Below are positions 8,340 through 17,475 of a stretch of DNA of 64,000 bases, one piece after another. The position numbers and the translations under genes are program-made. The DNA comes from Micavibrio sp. UBA2638. GTDB lineage: Bacteria; Pseudomonadota; Alphaproteobacteria; Micavibrionales; Micavibrionaceae. Position 1 is the stretch's first letter; every line of letters starts with the position of its first letter. The notes beneath the pieces are model-generated. The model was not told the origin of the DNA and did not search any database. It saw only the letters and a list, made by a program, of their open reading frames with translations. Where the stretch lies: positions 31,134-95,133 of the forward strand of contig DENS01000006.1 of assembly GCA_002359735.1 (NCBI GenBank), written 5' to 3'.

Positions 8340-9103
8340 GAAATGGTGACCTGAATGGGGGTGTGGTCTGATGGCCTGTCCCAACCGCGCGGGTCTTTAT
8401 GAATGTCGCAGGCTTCCAGGCGGTCTGCCAGACGGGGCGACAGCAGGAAATGATCAATGCGAATGCCTTTATTTTGCGGCCAGGCTCCGGCTTGATAGTC
8501 CCAAAATGTGAAAGCCTGCGCGCCCGGGTGCAGGGCGCGGTAGGCATCGGTCAAGCCTAAATTCAGATATTTGCGGAATATCGCGCGGCTTTCCGGCTTG
8601 AACAGCGCATCATCTTGCCAGGCTTTTGGGTCGTGTACATCGATGTTTTCGGGGATGATGTTGAAGTCACCGCCAATCACAAAAGGGGTGCGTTGCTGGC
8701 GCAATAGGGCAAGACGATTATAAAGATGCTGCATCCAGTCCAGCTTATAGGTGAATTTTTCTGTGCCGACCGGATTTCCGTTTGGTAGATAAATATTGAT
8801 AACGCGAATGCCGTTAATATCGGCCTCCAGATAACGGGATTGTTCATCCCCTTCATTACCGGGCAGGGCGGAATGCACCAGCTTAATGTCATGACGGGAT
8901 AAAATGGCCGCGCCATTATAACTTTTTTGGGTGACGGCTTCGGATTGATACCCCAACGATTCAAACTCTATTGCCGGGAAATCCATGGTTTTTAATTCTT
9001 GCAGCATCAGAATATCCGGTTGGTATGCGTCCAGATATTTTTTGACGTGGTCCAGCCGCGCATTAATGGAATTCACGTTCCAGGATGTGATCTTCATGCT
9101 CAT
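8336..9103 (-). CDS. xthA: Exodeoxyribonuclease III
   Basis: This 255-residue Mg-dependent AP endonuclease / 3'-5' exonuclease belongs to the exonuclease-endonuclease-phosphatase family and acts in base excision repair. Family landmarks run in order: KITSWNVNSINAR at the N terminus, ILMLQELK with the metal-binding Glu, the catalytic region around IYLPNGNP, GGDFNIIPENIDVHDP (Asp and Asn of the active site), IDHFLLSP, and the terminal PSDHTPIQV carrying the catalytic Asp-His. Length is normal. It heads a leftward group with the three lipoprotein genes below it; the first of these overlaps its stop codon. Confidence 0.95.
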   Translation of the reverse strand: MSMKITSWNVNSINARLDHVKKYLDAYQPDILMLQELKTMDFPAIEFESLGYQSEAVTQKSYNGAAILSRHDIKLVHSALPGNEGDEQSRYLEADINGIRVINIYLPNGNPVGTEKFTYKLDWMQHLYNRLALLRQQRTPFVIGGDFNIIPENIDVHDPKAWQDDALFKPESRAIFRKYLNLGLTDAYRALHPGAQAFTFWDYQAGAWPQNKGIRIDHFLLSPRLADRLEACDIHKDPRGWDRPSDHTPIQVTIS

Positions 9104-9165
9104 GACCAGATCATCATAATCATTCTTTGGGGGGGATCAAGCCCCGGCGCACCGATAAGGGGTTA

Positions 9166-9483
9166 TTAAATGGAAAATGATGTTCCGCATCCGCACCCGG
9201 CAACGGCGTTGGGATTTTCGATTTTGAAGTCCGAACCAATCAGGCCGTTTTCAAATTTAACAACGGCCCCGTCCAAAAAAGGCAGGGATATTTCATCGGT
9301 GATGACGGTTTCATCAAAGACCATGTCGTCCTTGTTTTGTTCGCTGGTCAGGTCCAGCTTGTACTGAAAACCTGAGCAGCCGCCACCTTCGACACGGACG
9401 CGCAGTTTCAGGGCCGGGTCTTGCTTGTCCTGCCTTAATTCTTCTATGCGTGCTTTGGCACTATCATCAATGATGAGATCCAT
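9166..9483 (-). CDS. erpA: Iron-sulfur cluster insertion protein, ErpA/HesB family
   Basis: 105 residues of the A-type Fe-S carrier family, which delivers clusters to apo-enzymes. The three conserved cysteines are present: one in EGGGCSGFQY and two in the terminal GCGCGTSFS. Length and the placement of the cysteines are typical. The family includes ErpA, IscA and SufA, which cannot be separated with certainty by eye; ErpA is the usual assignment for a stand-alone gene next to dgt in alphaproteobacteria. It is transcribed away from dgt, 62 bases upstream of xthA. Confidence 0.85.
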   Translation of the reverse strand: MDLIIDDSAKARIEELRQDKQDPALKLRVRVEGGGCSGFQYKLDLTSEQNKDDMVFDETVITDEISLPFLDGAVVKFENGLIGSDFKIENPNAVAGCGCGTSFSI

Positions 9484-9677
9484 GTTTTATAAGATAGCAT
9501 AAAAGTCGCGCTTGTCGATGGTTTCAAGCACTATCTTGTATGGATTTTTTATGACAGGCATGGTAAGGCCATAGGGGAGTTGAATTGAAATGCGCCTGTC
9601 ACGTTATGGCGGTGTTATGACTGTCTTGTGACGTGGAATGATGTTTTACGGGCGCCGTGTAATGGGTAAGCGAGTTT

Positions 9678-10901
9678 ATGAGCAACAAAAAAACAAGTGA
9701 ACAATCACCGGATTATAATTTTTGCGCCATGCCTTTGGCGGCTTATGCCTGCCGGCCGGACCAATCGCGCGGCCGCATTTATGAAGAGCCGGAAAGCACC
9801 AATCGTAGCCCGTTTCAACGTGACCGCGACCGTATTATCCACACATCGGCCTTTCGCCGTTTGCGGTCCAAAACGCAGGTATTTGTCTATCATGAGGGCG
9901 ATCATTACCGTACCCGCCTGACCCATACGCTGGAAGTGGCGCAGGTGACCCGCAGTCTGGCGCGCGCCCTGATGGTGAACGAGGATCTGGCCGAGACTAT
10001 TGCGCTGGCGCATGATTTGGGCCATACCCCCTTTGCCCATATTGGTGAGGAATTCCTGAAGGAATGCATGAAGGATCTGGATGGTTTTGACCATAATGAC
10101 CAGTCCTTGCGCGTTTTAACGACATTAGAGCGCCGTTATCCGGGCTGGAATGGGCTGAACCTGACCTGGGAAACGCTGGAAGGGGTGGTTAAGCACAATG
10201 GTCCTGTGACGGGCCCGCTTCCCGTGACGCTAAAGGAGCTGCAAAGCCAGGTTGATTTGCAGATCCATACATATGCGTCTTTAGAGGCGCAGGTTGCCGC
10301 CATTTCCGATGATATCGCCTATAATAACCATGATGTGGAAGACGGATTGCGGGCCGGTTTGTTTACACTGGATGATTTACAAAAAGTTCCCCTTCTGCGC
10401 GGTATTATCCGTAAGCTGCGCCAGGATATGCCTGAGACGGAGGAGCGCTACCTGATTTTTGAAACCATCCGCGAAATGATTGGCCGGATGGTGGCCGATG
10501 TTTTGGAGGAAACGCGTAAAAACCTTGCCGAAGTCAAGCCGCAAAGCCCCGATGATGTCCGTAATGCCGGTATGCAGATTGTGGCGTTTTCCGATGACAT
10601 GCGTGAACAGGTTGATGAATTGCGCTCGTTCCTTTTTGATCGTATGTACCGCCATTACACGATTAACCGTATCTGGCTGAAGGTTGAAAAGATTGTGAAT
10701 GATTTATTTCACGCCTTTACCACCAATTATCGTTTGTTGCCTGATCCATGGCAACGCCGCGTGGAAGAGGCGGGCGGAATGATCGATAATATCGCGCTGG
10801 CCCGTATTGTTGCCGATTATATTGCCGGAATGACCGACCGATATGCTTTGCGTGAGCATGAGCGTTTGTTTGATCTGTACTGGGATTTGCGCGGGGGATA
10901 A
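9678..10901 (+). CDS. dgt: Deoxyguanosinetriphosphate triphosphohydrolase-like protein
   Basis: 407 residues of the HD-domain dNTPase family, which removes triphosphate from dNTPs and tunes nucleotide pools. The N-terminal part has RSPFQRDRDRIIHTSAFRRL followed by KTQVF. The HD site reads RTRLTHTLEVAQV and then ALAHDLGHTPFAHIGE, giving the conserved His and HD pair. A later Asp lies in the SDDIAYNNHDVEDG segment. It is the short type (dgt-like) common in alphaproteobacteria. It is divergent from erpA. In many relatives argS follows; here the next gene is the SPOR protein. Confidence 0.92.
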   Translation: MSNKKTSEQSPDYNFCAMPLAAYACRPDQSRGRIYEEPESTNRSPFQRDRDRIIHTSAFRRLRSKTQVFVYHEGDHYRTRLTHTLEVAQVTRSLARALMVNEDLAETIALAHDLGHTPFAHIGEEFLKECMKDLDGFDHNDQSLRVLTTLERRYPGWNGLNLTWETLEGVVKHNGPVTGPLPVTLKELQSQVDLQIHTYASLEAQVAAISDDIAYNNHDVEDGLRAGLFTLDDLQKVPLLRGIIRKLRQDMPETEERYLIFETIREMIGRMVADVLEETRKNLAEVKPQSPDDVRNAGMQIVAFSDDMREQVDELRSFLFDRMYRHYTINRIWLKVEKIVNDLFHAFTTNYRLLPDPWQRRVEEAGGMIDNIALARIVADYIAGMTDRYALREHERLFDLYWDLRGG

Positions 10902-11013
10902 ACCGTTGCGGATGGGGCGTTTTGACGCGCGTTTTGGTTTGCGTGAATAATATATGTGCATAACATGAGCGCTTGTCTTGACCGGTTGTTTGTATTTTTT
11001 CTAAATTCAAATC

Positions 11014-12297
11014 ATGCAACAAGGACAAGATTTCAGACGTTTTGGTTATAAGCCATTGCAAGGAACGCAATATACTCAATCACGCGTATCCGGGGCTGAT
11101 TATTTTGATCCGCAAACCGATAATAATATTTTAAAGCGTATCTCAGGAGGCATCATGGCCGGTTTATTCAATTCTCCCTTATTTTCCACTATTGGCGTTT
11201 TGGCCGCAGGGGGCGTATTCGCATTTGCGATATACAGTTTCTATCCGGATTCTGATAAGGCCGCCGAGGCCGTTCCGATTATAAAGGCAGAGGCCGTGCC
11301 AATTAAGATTGAACCGGCCGATGCGGGCGGCATGGATATTCCGTTTCAGGATAGCACAATTTTTGATGCCGACCGTATGGCGGCTTCTGGCACCGGCAAG
11401 ATTGAAAACCTGCTGGAGCCTGTGTCCAATGAAGAGGATCAGGTCATGGATAAGGAGATATTGCTGGCCGAACAGGGTGAAAGCGCCGCGTCTTCGGAAA
11501 TTGCCAATATCACCGAAAGCCCGGCATTTAATCGTAAAAACGCCGAAGAGCAGAGCGCGGGCAATGTGAAGCAAAGCGATACCGCAGAAAAGGTTGCGGC
11601 AGAGGTGGTTAAAGAAGAAAAAGTGACAACCACACCGGCCAAAGCTGATGAAAGTCAGGCGGAACAAGTGGAGCAGGCAAAACAGGCAGACAAGAAACCT
11701 GCTGCGGTTGCCGCCGCACAAACAACAACCAGCCCGGCACCCAAGGCAAAGCCTGTGAAGAATATTCTGGCGGCAGAGCCTGAAGCTGAGGTAGAGAAAG
11801 CCCCTGCGCAAAAACTTGCGAATGAAAAGGCGCCTGCACAAAAGAAAGCAGCACAGGGGACACCGGCATTAAATGAAGCAGGACAATCGCCAGAGACACT
11901 CGCCTTTGTCCGCAGTGTTCTTGAGAAAAAAGACAATGAAAAGGTGCTAAATAGTGCGGCCACAACAGGGCAAGGTGTTGTGATTGAAAAATCTGCGGGC
12001 TCACCGGAAACAATTGAGCCTGCCTCGGGTGTTGAGGGGCGCTACAGCGGTGCCAAAACACATTATGTGCAGCTGGCCAGCATTTCAGACCGCAGCCGCG
12101 CCGACGCGGAGTGGGTAAAGTTAAAATCAGCGATGAGCGCAATTCCCGGTAACGCCGATTACCGTGTTGAAGAGGCCAATCTTGCGCAAGGAACATTTTT
12201 CCGCATTCAGGCGGGGCCGTTCGCCGAAGCGCAAGCCAAAGATATTTGTGACGCCATTAAGGTACAAAAACCGGGCGGGTGCCTGGTCGTTCGCTAA
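11014..12297 (+). CDS. SPOR-domain protein, probable cell-division/peptidoglycan-binding membrane protein
   Basis: 427 residues. A short cytoplasmic N terminus is followed by a single membrane segment near residues 55-73 (FSTIGVLAAGGVFAFAIYSF), then a long low-complexity Ala/Glu/Lys/Gln linker of some 250 residues, and a C-terminal SPOR domain of about 75 residues. The SPOR domain begins KTHYVQLASISDRSRA and includes FFRIQAGPFAEAQAKDICD. SPOR domains bind denuded glycan strands at division septa. This domain layout and the position just before nagZ are common in alphaproteobacteria. The linker is hypervariable by composition and not informative. Confidence 0.9.
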   Translation: MQQGQDFRRFGYKPLQGTQYTQSRVSGADYFDPQTDNNILKRISGGIMAGLFNSPLFSTIGVLAAGGVFAFAIYSFYPDSDKAAEAVPIIKAEAVPIKIEPADAGGMDIPFQDSTIFDADRMAASGTGKIENLLEPVSNEEDQVMDKEILLAEQGESAASSEIANITESPAFNRKNAEEQSAGNVKQSDTAEKVAAEVVKEEKVTTTPAKADESQAEQVEQAKQADKKPAAVAAAQTTTSPAPKAKPVKNILAAEPEAEVEKAPAQKLANEKAPAQKKAAQGTPALNEAGQSPETLAFVRSVLEKKDNEKVLNSAATTGQGVVIEKSAGSPETIEPASGVEGRYSGAKTHYVQLASISDRSRADAEWVKLKSAMSAIPGNADYRVEEANLAQGTFFRIQAGPFAEAQAKDICDAIKVQKPGGCLVVR

Positions 12298-12392
12298 GCC
12301 GGCAGACATAACCAATGGTGAGCGATGATTGGGCCTGATTGCCTGCCCAGGTTCATGCGGATGGGTTTTTGTGGACGGAAAAAGGACTATCA

Positions 12393-13394
12393 ATGAGCAC
12401 ATTATATGATGTCGATGCCAATGCGCGCGCAGTTGTTTTTGGATTGTCAGGTACGTCCCTGAACGATGCCGAGCGGGCCTTCTTTCAGGAGGCTAATCCT
12501 TTTGGTTATATTTTGTTTAAACGTAATGTTGAGACGCCGGATCAGGTGCGGGCGCTGTGTGATAGTTTGCGTGACTTATCCGGGCGGAACTGCCCCATTT
12601 TGATTGATCAGGAAGGGGGGCGCGTTCAACGATTGAATACGCCGAATTGGCGCGCTTATCCAGACGCCAGATCCTTTGGTGAAAAGGCGGAACGCAGCCT
12701 TGATGAAGGGCTTGAGGCGCTGCGTTTTAATTCCTTGCAGATGATTGAAGATTTGAAAATTTGCGGGATCAATGTGAATTGTACCCCTGTGGCCGATGTA
12801 TTGGCGCCGGAAACCCATGATGTTATTGGTGACCGGGCGTTTTCTTCCCGCGCCGATATTGTTTCCCGCATGGCTTTGTCCGTTTGTCGTCATTATCTGG
12901 CAAGCGGGGTGGTTCCCATTATGAAGCATATTCCGGGGCACGGACGGGCGGCCGCAGATTCGCACCTGGAATTGCCGGTCGTGGACGCGGAGGCACAAAG
13001 CCTTCAGGCCATTGACTTTAAACCTTTTGCGGATATTGCGGCCTCTGAAATCGGGGCGCAGGTATGGGCAATGAGCGCGCATGTCATATATAGCGCGTTC
13101 GATGCGGAAAAACCCGCAACGATATCCGCGTCTGTTATTGAGGATGTCATACGCGGAACAATTGGGTTTAACGGGGTCCTGATCTCGGATGATCTGGATA
13201 TGAAGGCACTTGCGTCATTTGGTGATCCGGCGGAAATGGCGGCAGAATCATTGCAAGCGGGGTGCGATTTAGCCCTGCATTGCAGCGGGAATATGGACGT
13301 CATGGCCAAAATTGCCGAAAAAACCCCAAAATTAGCCGGTTCTGCGTTGAAACGCTTGCAATCTGCGTCTGAATTTCGGAAATTGGCAGCATGA
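12393..13394 (+). CDS. nagZ: Beta-N-acetylhexosaminidase (glycoside hydrolase family 3)
   Basis: 333 residues. The start at 12393 follows AAGGA at six bases; an in-frame start at 12339 has no such site. NagZ cleaves GlcNAc from 1,6-anhydro-muropeptides in cytosolic murein recycling. Family marks are IDQEGGRVQRL near residues 71-81, KHIPGHGRAAADSH near 177-190 (the flexible loop with the catalytic Asp/His dyad), and ISDDLDMKAL with the nucleophile Asp. No signal peptide is seen, as expected. Its stop codon overlaps the scpA start by four bases (ATGA). Confidence 0.95.
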   Translation: MSTLYDVDANARAVVFGLSGTSLNDAERAFFQEANPFGYILFKRNVETPDQVRALCDSLRDLSGRNCPILIDQEGGRVQRLNTPNWRAYPDARSFGEKAERSLDEGLEALRFNSLQMIEDLKICGINVNCTPVADVLAPETHDVIGDRAFSSRADIVSRMALSVCRHYLASGVVPIMKHIPGHGRAAADSHLELPVVDAEAQSLQAIDFKPFADIAASEIGAQVWAMSAHVIYSAFDAEKPATISASVIEDVIRGTIGFNGVLISDDLDMKALASFGDPAEMAAESLQAGCDLALHCSGNMDVMAKIAEKTPKLAGSALKRLQSASEFRKLAA

Positions 13395-14272
13395 GCACAG
13401 AAGCCGTAAAATCAGACCAGCCTGAATTTCAGGAGGATCCGCCGCGCACCCCCCCGTCGCCTATTCATGAGGCCGATCAGTTATTGATCAATGTCGATGG
13501 TTATGAGGGGCCCATTGACGTGTTGCTGGATTTGGCGCGTAATCAAAAAGTTGATATTACCCAGATATCCATTTTGCAACTGGCGCGGCAGTATTTGTCT
13601 TTTATTGAGCGCGCGCAGGAGCTGAACCTGGAATTGGCCGCGGAATATCTGGTGATGGCGGCCTGGCTGGCCTATTTAAAATCGCGTTTGCTGTTGCCCA
13701 AAACGGAGGAAGGGGATGAGCCCAGCGCGCAGGAAATGGCCGAAGCCCTGCAATTCCAGCTACGCCGTTTGGAAGCCATGCAAAATTGCGCCGAAGCCTT
13801 AATGAACCGTCCGCAATTGGGGCAGGATGTTTTTACGCGGGGACGGCCCGAAGGGCTTGGGGTTGTAACGCATACGCGTTGGAATGTGACGCTGTATGAT
13901 ATGCTAAAGGCCTATGGTGATATTCAGCGCCGCGGTGATGATAGCCATTATGATTTGCCCGAATTTCATTTGATGAGTACGGAAGACGCGATGAGCCGCC
14001 TGACCCGTATGTTGGGCAATCTGCCCCGTAAAGGTATGCATAGTGTCTGGACAACATTAGAGAGTTTCATGCCTGATGGGGTGAAGGATAAAATGTATGG
14101 GCGTTCGGCGCTGGCGTCGACCTTTACTGTGGGGCTGGAACTAGTTAAGCAGGGAAAGTTGGAAATAAAACAAGACGGAGCGTTTCGCCCCATATATATG
14201 CGTGGGCGTATTGTGGAAGATGATGATGGCGGGGAAGACGCCCAAAATGAAAAGGACCGTAGCGATGAGTAA
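13391..14272 (+). CDS. scpA: Segregation and condensation protein A
   Basis: 293 residues, the kleisin subunit of the SMC-ScpAB condensin that organises the chromosome. The N-terminal region carries YEGPIDVLLDLARNQKVDI and ITQISILQLARQYLSFI, the SMC-neck binding helices. AAEYLVMAAWLAYLKSRLLLP follows, a hallmark of ScpA. The C-terminal winged helix is less conserved. It overlaps nagZ by four bases and scpB by eight, so the three are probably translated together. The Asp/Glu-rich tail is normal for the family. Confidence 0.94.
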   Translation: MSTEAVKSDQPEFQEDPPRTPPSPIHEADQLLINVDGYEGPIDVLLDLARNQKVDITQISILQLARQYLSFIERAQELNLELAAEYLVMAAWLAYLKSRLLLPKTEEGDEPSAQEMAEALQFQLRRLEAMQNCAEALMNRPQLGQDVFTRGRPEGLGVVTHTRWNVTLYDMLKAYGDIQRRGDDSHYDLPEFHLMSTEDAMSRLTRMLGNLPRKGMHSVWTTLESFMPDGVKDKMYGRSALASTFTVGLELVKQGKLEIKQDGAFRPIYMRGRIVEDDDGGEDAQNEKDRSDE

Positions 14273-14891
14273 AGAGCATAAAAGAATTTTAGAGGCGTTA
14301 TTATTTGCCTCTCCTGAAGCGCTGAAGCCGCAGGAATTGCACGAGCGTATGCCGGACGGGGCTGATGTTGGGGCTTTGTTAAAGGCGTTGCAGGCCGATT
14401 ATGCGGGGCGCGGTGTTGAGTTGATGAATATTGACGGGTATTGGGCTTTTCGTACGGCGGAAGATTTGGGCGAGGCCCTGAATCTGGAGAAAAATGTTCA
14501 TAAGAAAATGTCGAAGGCCGCATTGGAAACCTTGGCAATTGTGGCTTATCACCAGCCGGTAACCCGCGCGGAAATTGAAAACATACGGGGCGTTGCAACG
14601 CACCGGGGCACGCTGGATGCGTTGATTGAGGCCGGTTGGGTCAAGCCAGGTCGCAGGCGCGAAACGCCGGGCCGTCCATTAACTTGGGTGACGACAACAG
14701 ATTTCCTTGATCAATTCTCGCTTTCTTCTATTATGGATTTGCCTGGTCTTGATGATTTGAAAGCCTCCGGCCTTCTGGATCGTCGTCCGGCAATTGACAC
14801 ATTACCGGCCGCCAATGATTTGTTTGCGCAAGTTGAGCGTGAAGAAGAATTGGCAGAGGAGCCGGATGACGAAAATATAATGGAAGGGTAA
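14265..14891 (+). CDS. scpB: Segregation and condensation protein B
   Basis: 208 residues. The start at 14265 is internal to a longer frame and is chosen because it begins MSKEHKRILEALLFAS, the usual ScpB N terminus. ScpB forms winged-helix dimers that bind ScpA. The second winged helix contains LETLAIVAYHQPVTRAEIE and IRGVATHRGTLDALIEAGWV, then GRPLTWVTTTDFLDQF, all characteristic of the family. It is followed five bases later by tatA, which suggests a single transcript from nagZ to tatC. Confidence 0.94.
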   Translation: MSKEHKRILEALLFASPEALKPQELHERMPDGADVGALLKALQADYAGRGVELMNIDGYWAFRTAEDLGEALNLEKNVHKKMSKAALETLAIVAYHQPVTRAEIENIRGVATHRGTLDALIEAGWVKPGRRRETPGRPLTWVTTTDFLDQFSLSSIMDLPGLDDLKASGLLDRRPAIDTLPAANDLFAQVEREEELAEEPDDENIMEG

Positions 14892-14895
14892 GCCT

Positions 14896-15081
14896 ATGGC
14901 ACCGGGACTTTGGCAAATCGTAATCGTAATTCTTTTGGTGGTGGTTGTATTTGGGGCCGGGCGCGTCCCTGTCATTGCAGAAAACCTGGCCAAGGGCATT
15001 AAGTCGTTCAAAAAAGGGTTGAAGGATGAAGATGCCGACCAGAAATCTGTGTCCGATCAAACTGATAAGTCTGATAACTAA
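14896..15081 (+). CDS. tatA: Sec-independent protein translocase TatA
   Basis: 61 residues. A single N-terminal membrane helix (LWQIVIVILLVVVVFGAG) is followed by the hinge and an amphipathic helix (IAENLAKGIKSFKKGL), ending in a short polar, acidic tail. TatA oligomers form the pore for folded twin-arginine substrates. The F-G hinge (VFGAGRVP) and the KGIKSFKKG segment are strongly conserved. It is the first tat gene here and precedes tatB by 22 bases. Confidence 0.93.
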   Translation: MAPGLWQIVIVILLVVVVFGAGRVPVIAENLAKGIKSFKKGLKDEDADQKSVSDQTDKSDN

Positions 15082-15103
15082 TCTTTAACACAAGGCGTTT
15101 TCC

Positions 15104-15439
15104 ATGCTGGATTTTGGCTGGAGTGAGCTGATTTTAATTATGGCACTGGCCGTATTGGTTATTGGCCCGAAAGAGTTGCCGGCAATGATGCTGGGGCTTG
15201 GCCGGTTGGTGCGCCGTTTGCAGTATGTCAAATATGCCTTTTCCCAGCAATTTGATGAATTTATGCACCATGCGGATATGGAGAACATGCGCAAAAGTGT
15301 GAATTTTGAAGAGGGTGATGCGCGGTTTGAAGATGCCGAAGACGATGAAGTGATGGCCAATCTTTCCGAAAGCGCCCCCAAATCAGGCCAGAGTCAGAAC
15401 GAGAATGGGGTAAATGGCAAAACGGAAGGGGCAGAATGA
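15104..15439 (+). CDS. tatB: Sec-independent protein translocase TatB
   Basis: 111 residues. The N terminus MLDFGWSELILIMALAVLVI followed by GPKELPAMM is the TatB membrane helix with the conserved Glu and the GP hinge. An amphipathic helix (LGRLVRRLQYVKYAF) and an acidic C-terminal tail follow. TatB binds TatC and receives the signal peptide. The gene overlaps tatC by four bases (ATGA). Confidence 0.93.
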   Translation: MLDFGWSELILIMALAVLVIGPKELPAMMLGLGRLVRRLQYVKYAFSQQFDEFMHHADMENMRKSVNFEEGDARFEDAEDDEVMANLSESAPKSGQSQNENGVNGKTEGAE

Positions 15440-16287
15440 ACAAAAATGACCCGATAATGGCCCATAAGGCCGCCCTGAGCGGTGATGATGCGGCGGAGCC
15501 TGAGGGGGGGCGAGGCCGAGACCGAGACCGAGACGAGGAGCATCCTGCACGATCCAGCCTGATGGAGCATTTGCTGGAACTGCGCAAACGCTTGGTGTGG
15601 GTGATACTGACCATGGTTATCGGCACAGCGATTTGCTTTGGTTTTGTGGAACAGATTTATGGTTTTCTGGTGGACCCATTGGCTGAGGCCATGGGCGGTG
15701 AGGGATCGCAGCGTTTGATTTATACCGGCCTGACCGAGGCTTTTTTTACCTATATGAAGGTTGCATTTTTTGCGGGGGTGTTCTTAACATTTCCTGTTTT
15801 GTTATCGCAAATATGGCTTTTTATCGCCCCCGGCCTTTATGCCAATGAGCGCCGCGCGTTTTTGCCTTTTTTGGCGGCTACGCCGGTTTTATTTTTTGCG
15901 GGCGGGGCCTGTGTTTATTATGTTGTTCTTCCGATGGCATGGCCTTTTTTCCTGAGTTTTCAAACCAGCGGGTCGGATACGGTTTTGCCCATTCAGCTGG
16001 AGGCGCGCGTGAGTGAATATCTGGATCTGATTATGACCCTGATTTTTGCCTTTGGTTTATGCTTTCAGTTGCCTGTGTTGTTGACCTTGCTGGGGCGCGC
16101 GGGCATGATTACGGCGCAATGGCTGGTGCGTATGCGAAAATATGCGGTTATAGTTGTGTTTGTGTTGGCGGCCTTTTTAACCCCGCCTGACATCATATCG
16201 CAAGTTATGCTGGCTTTGCCGATATTGGCATTATATGAAATTTCGATCCTGTTGATCCGCATGAATGCACCGAAGAAAAATGTCTGA
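15436..16287 (+). CDS. tatC: Sec-independent protein translocase TatC
   Basis: 283 residues, the six-helix membrane core of the Tat complex. After a charged N-terminal extension (GRGRDRDRDEEH), the family signature SLMEHLLELRKRLVW begins near residue 37. FTYMKVAFFAGVFLTFPVLLSQIWLFIAPGLY is split over two helices and is the most conserved TatC segment. The last helices run YAVIVVFVLAAFLTPPDIISQ. The Arg/Asp-rich N-terminal extension is longer than in E. coli TatC and is probably cytoplasmic. Confidence 0.94.
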   Translation: MNKNDPIMAHKAALSGDDAAEPEGGRGRDRDRDEEHPARSSLMEHLLELRKRLVWVILTMVIGTAICFGFVEQIYGFLVDPLAEAMGGEGSQRLIYTGLTEAFFTYMKVAFFAGVFLTFPVLLSQIWLFIAPGLYANERRAFLPFLAATPVLFFAGGACVYYVVLPMAWPFFLSFQTSGSDTVLPIQLEARVSEYLDLIMTLIFAFGLCFQLPVLLTLLGRAGMITAQWLVRMRKYAVIVVFVLAAFLTPPDIISQVMLALPILALYEISILLIRMNAPKKNV

Positions 16288-17401
16288 CATTCCGATAGAA
16301 AAATATCGTGCTCGCCTGAAACGGGGCGAATTACACCATGACGCCGAACAGGAAAAGGCGGTGCAGGCCTTGCAGAGATTGTATGATGAGCTGATGGAGG
16401 CCCACGAGGCCGCACCGGCCAATTTGTTTCAAAGAATAACCGGTCTTGGCCAAATGAAGCAGGCCGCGCCGCTTGGCGTTTATATGTATGGTGGCGTGGG
16501 GCGCGGTAAATCGATGCTGATGGATTTGTTTTATTCCTGTCTGCCGGATGATATACGCAAAACCCGTGTGCATTTTCACAAATTTATGATCGATGTGCAT
16601 GATTACATCCATTCCCGGCGGGAAAGTGATGGCATTCGTGAAGGGGTGGATGCGACTTTGCCGCTTTTGGCAGAACGGTTGGCGGAACGATCTCGCGTTA
16701 TCTGTTTTGACGAATTTCATGTGACTGATGTGGCTGATGCGATGATATTGGGACGCTTGTTTACCGCGCTTTTTGATCGCGGCGTCGTTGTTGTTGCCAC
16801 CAGCAATTGGGAGCCTGATCGTTTATATGAAGGGGGGCTGCAACGGGATCGGTTTTTGCCGTTTATTGCCCTGCTGAAGAACAAGCTGGAGATTGTGCAC
16901 CTGGATAGCCCGACCGATTACCGTACGCAGGTTCTGGCGCAGGAGGGCGTGTATTTTAGTCCGCTGGGCGGAAAAACAAAGGCGCGCGTGAATGAAGTGT
17001 TTCATCACTTAACGGACGGGGCAGAGGTTCATGCCGAGGACATTGACGTTAAGGGCCGGGTTATAAAGGTTGCGCAGGTTGCCAATGGCGCCGCGCGGTT
17101 TGGCTTTGCTCAGCTGTGTGAACAACCCTTGGGGGCCGAGGATTATTTGGCTCTCACGCAGCGTTACCGCATTATCTTCCTGGAGGGGATCCCGCGTCTG
17201 GGATATGACCGCCGCAACGAGGCCAAACGTTTAATGACATTGATTGATGTGCTGTATGATGCCTCTGTCCATGTTGTCTTTCAAGCCGATGCCACGCCGG
17301 AAAACCTTTATAACGGCCATGACCATTCATTTGAATTTGAACGGACGATTTCCCGCATAAATGAAATGCAATCCAAGGAATATGTGCAGCGCAACATCTA
17401 A
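16280..17401 (+). CDS. zapE: Cell division protein ZapE (AFG1-like ATPase)
   Basis: 373 residues of the AFG1/ZapE P-loop ATPase family, which contacts FtsZ rings in E. coli. The start MSDIPIEKYRARLKRGEL at 16280 overlaps the tatC stop by eight bases; another start at 16265 is possible. Walker A is YGGVGRGKSMLMDLF near residues 69-83. HFHKFMIDVH follows, and the Walker B-like CFDEFHVTDVADAMILGRLF is conserved. EGIPRLGYDRRNEAKRL is typical of the C-terminal half. It leads into the TCA region, as it does in many alphaproteobacteria. Confidence 0.92.
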   Translation: MSDIPIEKYRARLKRGELHHDAEQEKAVQALQRLYDELMEAHEAAPANLFQRITGLGQMKQAAPLGVYMYGGVGRGKSMLMDLFYSCLPDDIRKTRVHFHKFMIDVHDYIHSRRESDGIREGVDATLPLLAERLAERSRVICFDEFHVTDVADAMILGRLFTALFDRGVVVVATSNWEPDRLYEGGLQRDRFLPFIALLKNKLEIVHLDSPTDYRTQVLAQEGVYFSPLGGKTKARVNEVFHHLTDGAEVHAEDIDVKGRVIKVAQVANGAARFGFAQLCEQPLGAEDYLALTQRYRIIFLEGIPRLGYDRRNEAKRLMTLIDVLYDASVHVVFQADATPENLYNGHDHSFEFERTISRINEMQSKEYVQRNI

Positions 17402-17475
17402 GACCTTTGCGCTTTATACTTTTTTTCGCTATTCTCCCTGAAAAAATAACAAGTATATGTAAACAGGGACGTAAA

